A stretch of DNA of 64,000 nt, from contig CM072526.1 in the NCBI GenBank assembly GCA_036898135.1, positions 55,380,329 to 55,444,328 of the forward strand. Direction: 5' to 3'. Position 1 is the stretch's first letter, and each line of letters starts with the position of its first letter. A program made the position numbers and the translations under genes. This DNA is from Oncomelania hupensis (Eukaryota > Mollusca > Gastropoda > Littorinimorpha > Pomatiopsidae). Below the pieces are notes generated by a model. The model had not been told where the DNA came from. It worked only from the letters and a program-made list of their open reading frames with translations, and made no database searches. Of this stretch, positions 25,201-31,200 are shown piece by piece.

Positions 25201-28200
25201 CCGCGGAGGTGACAGGTAGGGGTGTGGAGTACTGTATTAAGAGTCATTGCATACAGTCAATTCCTGGGGTGAAACAATTCCGTTGAGCTAAGAACTGTCA
25301 TAAACCTTGAACTTGAAGTGTTTGTTGTGTTGTCTAGTTAGAGAAACACAGACTAGCACACCATAATCGCCCCAATCCAGCCAGCTGTGAGTGAGGGTAC
25401 CTGGCTCTTCTTAATGAGCACCAGCAAACGTCAAAGCAGTGACAAAGAGGAAACGAAAATTGACATGACCCTGACAAAGATGGTCCTGAAAAAAACAACA
25501 CCATAACCTCATTCTACTAGCCAGTAAGTCTTTTACCTGTGCCTTTTTCAGATGAGAGCCGGGGGCCTGTTCCGTTATTACGATTCAGGTCAGCAGCAGA
25601 TGTACAACACAGCAGGCCTGCCGGACATCTCAGACAGCAACGTGGATGACATTGATGAAGGCACCCAGCTCCTGTTGACAGCAGAGGTAACTGTTGCCTC
25701 CCTCAATATTGATGATGGTTTGAGGGCTGGGAAGACAGGAGAGGTAACTGTTGCCTCCCTCAATATTGATGATGGTTTGAGGGCTGGGAAGACAGGAGGG
25801 GTAACTGTTGCCTCCCTCAATATTGATGATGGTTTGAGGGCTGGGAAGACAGGAGAGGTAACTGTTGCCTCAATATTGATCATGATTTGAAGGCTGGGAA
25901 GACAAGAGAGGTAACTGTTGCCTCAATATTGATCATGGTTTGAGGGCTGGAAGACAGGAGGGGTAACTGTTGCCTCAATATTGGTCATGGTTTGAGGTCT
26001 GGGAAGACAGGAGAGGTCACTGTTGCCTTAATATTGATCATGGTTTGAGGGCTGGGAAGACAGGAGAGGTTACTGTTGCCTTAATATTGATCATGGTTTG
26101 AGGGCTGGGAAGACAGGAGAGGTAACTGTTGCCTCAATATTGATCATGGTTTGAGGGCTGGGAAGACAGGAGAGGTAACTGTTGCCTCAATATTGATCAT
26201 GGTTTGAGGGCTGGGAAGACAGGAGAGTTAAGAGGGGAGGTTCAGAGATTAAACTATTCCTGCTGTGTATTCAGTGATATGTATATGACATCATTTCCCC
26301 TATAACTGCTGTGTATTCAGTGATATGTATATGACATCATTTCCCCTATAACTGCTGTGTATTCCGTGATATGTATATGACATCATTTCCCCTCTAATGT
26401 TATTGTGTACAATGATGTAATAGTGTGTGCTATGATGTAATGTTATGTACTTCGATGTAATGTTATTGTGTGCAATGATATAAAGTTATTGTGTATAATG
26501 ATGTAATGTTATTGTGTACTATGGTATTATGTTGTTTTGTACTAAGAAGTAATGTTAGTGTGTACTATGATGTAATGTTATTGTGCACTATGATGTAATG
26601 TGTATTATGATGTACTGTTATTGTGTACTATGATGTAATGTTAATGTGTACAATGATGCAATGTTATTGTGTATAATAAATGTTGTCAGTGATTTGCATA
26701 TGGCATCAATTTCCTTGTCTTTGTAATGTGTATCATGAATGTGTTGTGTGCAGGAAGAGGAGATTTCTGCGGAGGAGAAGGAGCAAGCACTAGCAGGAAT
26801 GGAGGAAGAGAGGAGGAAGGAAGCCCAGAGTCAAGCAGTTAAAGTCCTGCTAAAATTCCTCCGTAATGTCATTTTACGCAAACGTCTTGGCATGCTTCCC
26901 CTTCGTAGACTTCCAATGCGCAAGATTCCACTTCGCATTTGGTGCGTCCACCAGATTGAGAAAGAGCTTTTCTCTCCCTTCAATATCACTGACAAGTAAG
27001 TGGCTGCCTGTTAGTTTGAGTAATCTGTTTACAATAAATAGCAGTAGTAGTAATATTAGCAGTAGTGTAGTGGAATATAAGTAGTATAGCAAATCTTGTG
27101 GTCAGTTGGTCACTGATCACTAGTAGGGTACTGGGTGGTCAATATTATTATTATCAATAAATATTATTGATTTAGTGGATTGTGTTATTTATTATTGTCG
27201 CGCCACACTTGGTTAAGTTAACGTAGGACCTGTTCTTTAACGCAAAGAACATCAGGAACTCCGAGAGATTTGATGCAAACACAGTATTAAATGCTAAACA
27301 AACTTTACTTACGAACGGACAATCACTCATTCAACAGATATTGGATAACATACACAGTGAAAATGAAGATGGTGATGTAATAGCTGACCATGATGATGAC
27401 GACGATGATGATTTGTATGACGGTGATGATGATGATGACGACTACTATGACGATGATAATGAGATTGTTCATTTTGTCGTAGGCTTTAGCCTTCCTTCAG
27501 GCCCCTACAAAGGGTTAGAACGCTCTGCTCTCTCTCAAAGTAACTATAGCATTGTCGGCTTCCAATTATTTCTGACAGTAATGTCAACCTAGATGACCGA
27601 TGAAGCACAATGAAGACTGCGATGATGATTGAAAAGGGATGACGATCCTTTCTTCAGCTCTCCGCCCCATAAGTTTTTGTGGACCACCAGTAGAGTACCA
27701 ACGATGCGTAGCTGATAGCAGAGGTGGCAGACTCAGTCTCGTTAACATCGCATGAGATGTCAATGACTATGCCACAATCGCAGAGCTCTCGACGTCACTC
27801 GAACATGATCGACCTCTACACCCAATGGCTTGGAGACGACTATTCATGAGGAAATCTTGGGAAAATGTGGAATGGGTCATCAGTCCATTAAAGGTTGGGT
27901 ACTAAGTATACAGGGTGGACTGGGAATAGCGACACGAAGAAACTTTCCACCCGGATATCTGCAACACCCTTGTGCCCATCAGCACCCTGCCGCTGGACAG
28001 AAACACAGAAACAGGCCTACATAGTCACTATTAGATATAGTGTCAACCAGTGATTCATATGGTTTCTTTTCTCATAATTATGTTCAATTTAGGTTTAAAA
28101 TGTGAACCATGAAATAATGAATTCAAATTAACTAGATGATTGAAGTGATTTTGATGAATGCAACCACCATTAATTCCACCGCCCGCCTCTTCACCCCTCC

Positions 28201-31200
28201 CCTCTCTCTCTTCTGGCTCTCTGTCTCTCTCTCTTACTCCATTATGCACACACCAAGACAAACAAATATTTGATACTAATAAGGAATAAGAACTTCCCCT
28301 GGTGACTGGTTATTCCAACTATTTCTAGACATAACGTCTACACAACAACCTGTTGAACCAAATCTGGGCACCAATCTTGGTCGCCACACCAACGAACATC
28401 AAAGCGATGTTACTTGTTGAGATCTGAACAACAAAAAAACCACATTTAAAGTCTAACTGCTGATACTATTACAGATTTCCTAACCGTATGAGAACATCTA
28501 ATCAGATTCATAGACAACACCAGCCAACCAACTACTCGTGCAAACCGAAAACTAATACTATTTGCACCAGAAGAATGATTAGCTATAAAACAATTAATCC
28601 ACACCACAGGCACCCGAAATGAGAAATTAATACTGGTCCGCGACAATTATTTTACTGTTTTATTATCAATACTACCTCTGAATGTTTATACAGTGACTTT
28701 TTGTGTGTGACTCACATGCATGTACTGTGTTATTTATCCTATCCCGTAACTCAAAGGTTGTTGGGGCACCACAGATGATCGTTTAACCAGCAAACTCCAT
28801 CTTTCTCTGTCCTCAGCAACACTCCTGGCTTCGCTCAGCGTCAAGCCAGTACATTCTTGAATGTTGTCCTCCCACCTCTTTTTCTGTCTCTCTCTTCTTC
28901 TGTCTCCTTGCACTGTGCCATGCAGGATGTCTTTACAAGGCGTGATGCCTTGGTGACGTGGCCATACCATCGGAGTTTCTATCTGCGATGTACTATGTAC
29001 TCACCCCCCACCCCCCTACCACCCAAAAAAAAGTCCATATTTTCGCAAATCTGTGACAGATGAGTCCTAAATAGTCCAAAATTGACATTTTAAAAAAAAT
29101 GTCCGTCTGTCTGTCGGCCGTTTGTCTGTCCGCTGTCTATGGAAAACTTTAAAGTGGCCAAGTACTCGGAGCCTATTTCAACTATCACAACCAAACTTTG
29201 TAAGATGGTTTATAACCAAATTTTGATCAAACATGCAGGAGAGATCACTTGAGGGTCAAGGTCATCCCAAGGTCACTGAAGGTCAAGGCCATCTCAATGT
29301 CACCATGTTTTGGGCATAATACAACATTTTCTGTACTTCATTTGATAGTACATGAGTATTTGGAGCCAGAGGTCAATGTCATCCCAAGATCAAGAGCATA
29401 GAAGATTAAAGTCAGTACAGTGGAACCTCCGGTATCCGTCTTTCTGGTATACAACTCCCTCCGTTATGTGACCTGAAAACTTCTGACGGATTCACTTCCA
29501 ATAATAAATGACCTCTGGTATGCGACAACTTCGTTTATGCGACCAGCAACCGTGTCTTCAGGACTTTATACGACCGTCTTAGGCAATTTAAAAGAGATAT
29601 CAGTTAATTTATTGTCTGTAACTTTTGTTTTTTCTCTCATGTTAGTGTACGCCTGCTGTTGTCTGCTATTTCCGGTTCGCAAGTAAGGGACATTACTCGC
29701 CTACACTGGCTTGTCAAAATGGCTTCGCACAAGAGGAAAGTTTTGAGTTTGGCAGAGAGAAAGTTTTTCCCTGTTAAAAGTGTCTGAAGACACGACTGTT
29801 TTTAATTTTTGAAGATGTGAATAAAAGAGAAAGCTAAAAATAAAACATGTTTTACAGTTTTCTTTGTCAGAGAATACATGCTGGAGAGTGTGAAAATTAT
29901 GACTACTTACCCCTCGGAGCCTGACCCTCCCCTCAAACCCATCACCCCTTGTTTCCGGTATAAGACCACCTCTATTATAAGACCGTTTTTTCTCAGATTT
30001 TGGACTGTCGTATACTGGAGGTTCCACTGTATTCGCATTTTAATGGCACCATTTTATTTTGTTTTTTTTTCTTCTGGGCACTTATTTTTATGTTAAATAT
30101 TGCGAGTTCCATAAGGAGCATGTGAGTCATATGGGCTTTTTTCCTTTTAGATTTTTTTAGTGTATTCTGTTTTTGTTAAACTTGCGGGCATGAGTGCTTA
30201 GAGCAACCTGTCAGTTTGAATTTGCGCTTTACAAAATAAATTATTATTATTATTATAACTTCAGTAATCCATTTATGCTCACAGTTTGTTGCTCATAGCT
30301 GATAAATCATCACTTGTGTATAACACAGCTGTGTGTCTCTAGTGTAGCTGATACGTCATCACTTGTGTATAATACAGCTGTGTGTCTCTAGTACATAAAC
30401 AATATTTGTGGCTGACATTATTATGATACTGTGGACGGTGGCATTTGAGGATGTCCATCTGTTCCTTTCAGAATGTGTGGAGAGTGTGTGTGTGTGAGCA
30501 CTTAGAGCAATGTAATATATCCATCTGTTGTTTTCAGAATGTGTGGCGTGTGTGAATGTGTGTGCACTTAAAGCAATGTAATATGATACTTTGGATGTTC
30601 ATCTGTTGTTTTCAGAATGTGTGGCGTGTGTGAATGTGTGTGCACTTAAAGCAATGTAATATGATACTGTGGATGTCCATCTGTTGTTTTCAGAATGTGT
30701 GGCGTGTGTGGCAAGCGTTTTGAGAAGGAAGTAGCCAAAAGCCCGTCAACCGAGAGTCCGCTACAGGGGGAGGCCACTGAGGTGGAGGCGGATGATGAGG
30801 AGGTTGTTATGGCGACATTGAAACAGGCACACCTCACTTCTGAGGAACACAGGTAGGTAAAATAAACATTTATTTACAAACCTGTTACTTTTTTTTTTTT
30901 TATCATTCATACTCTGTTATTTTTATTTATTTATTTTTCTTTATTTTCAGGTTCATGTTTAGAGAGTTTAGTGCCTTCCGTGAAATTTATCAGAAAAGTC
31001 TCAGTCAGCCCATGTTGGAGATTGGAACATTTTTGTCCAAAATGGAGGTAGGTCATTGGAGTCATTTTGTTGCTAACAATATTGTCATCTATATTTTAAC
31101 ACACAAAGCTGACCTGTGGTGGAATTAACGTTATCAATATTATCATAATTCTACGTGAACAACATTCGCCACATGGCAACTGTCATGTTTCACAGATTCC

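Noticed and set aside
26250..26690. Donor-seeded array at exon 9 side
   Set aside because: The 23-bp units near the exon 9 acceptor share only loose similarity with the acceptor region, so it is not counted as splice-site-based.
27341..27592. Acidic DDDDD-rich open frame
   Set aside because: The Asp run comes from a GAT/GAC simple repeat; no supported exon borders.
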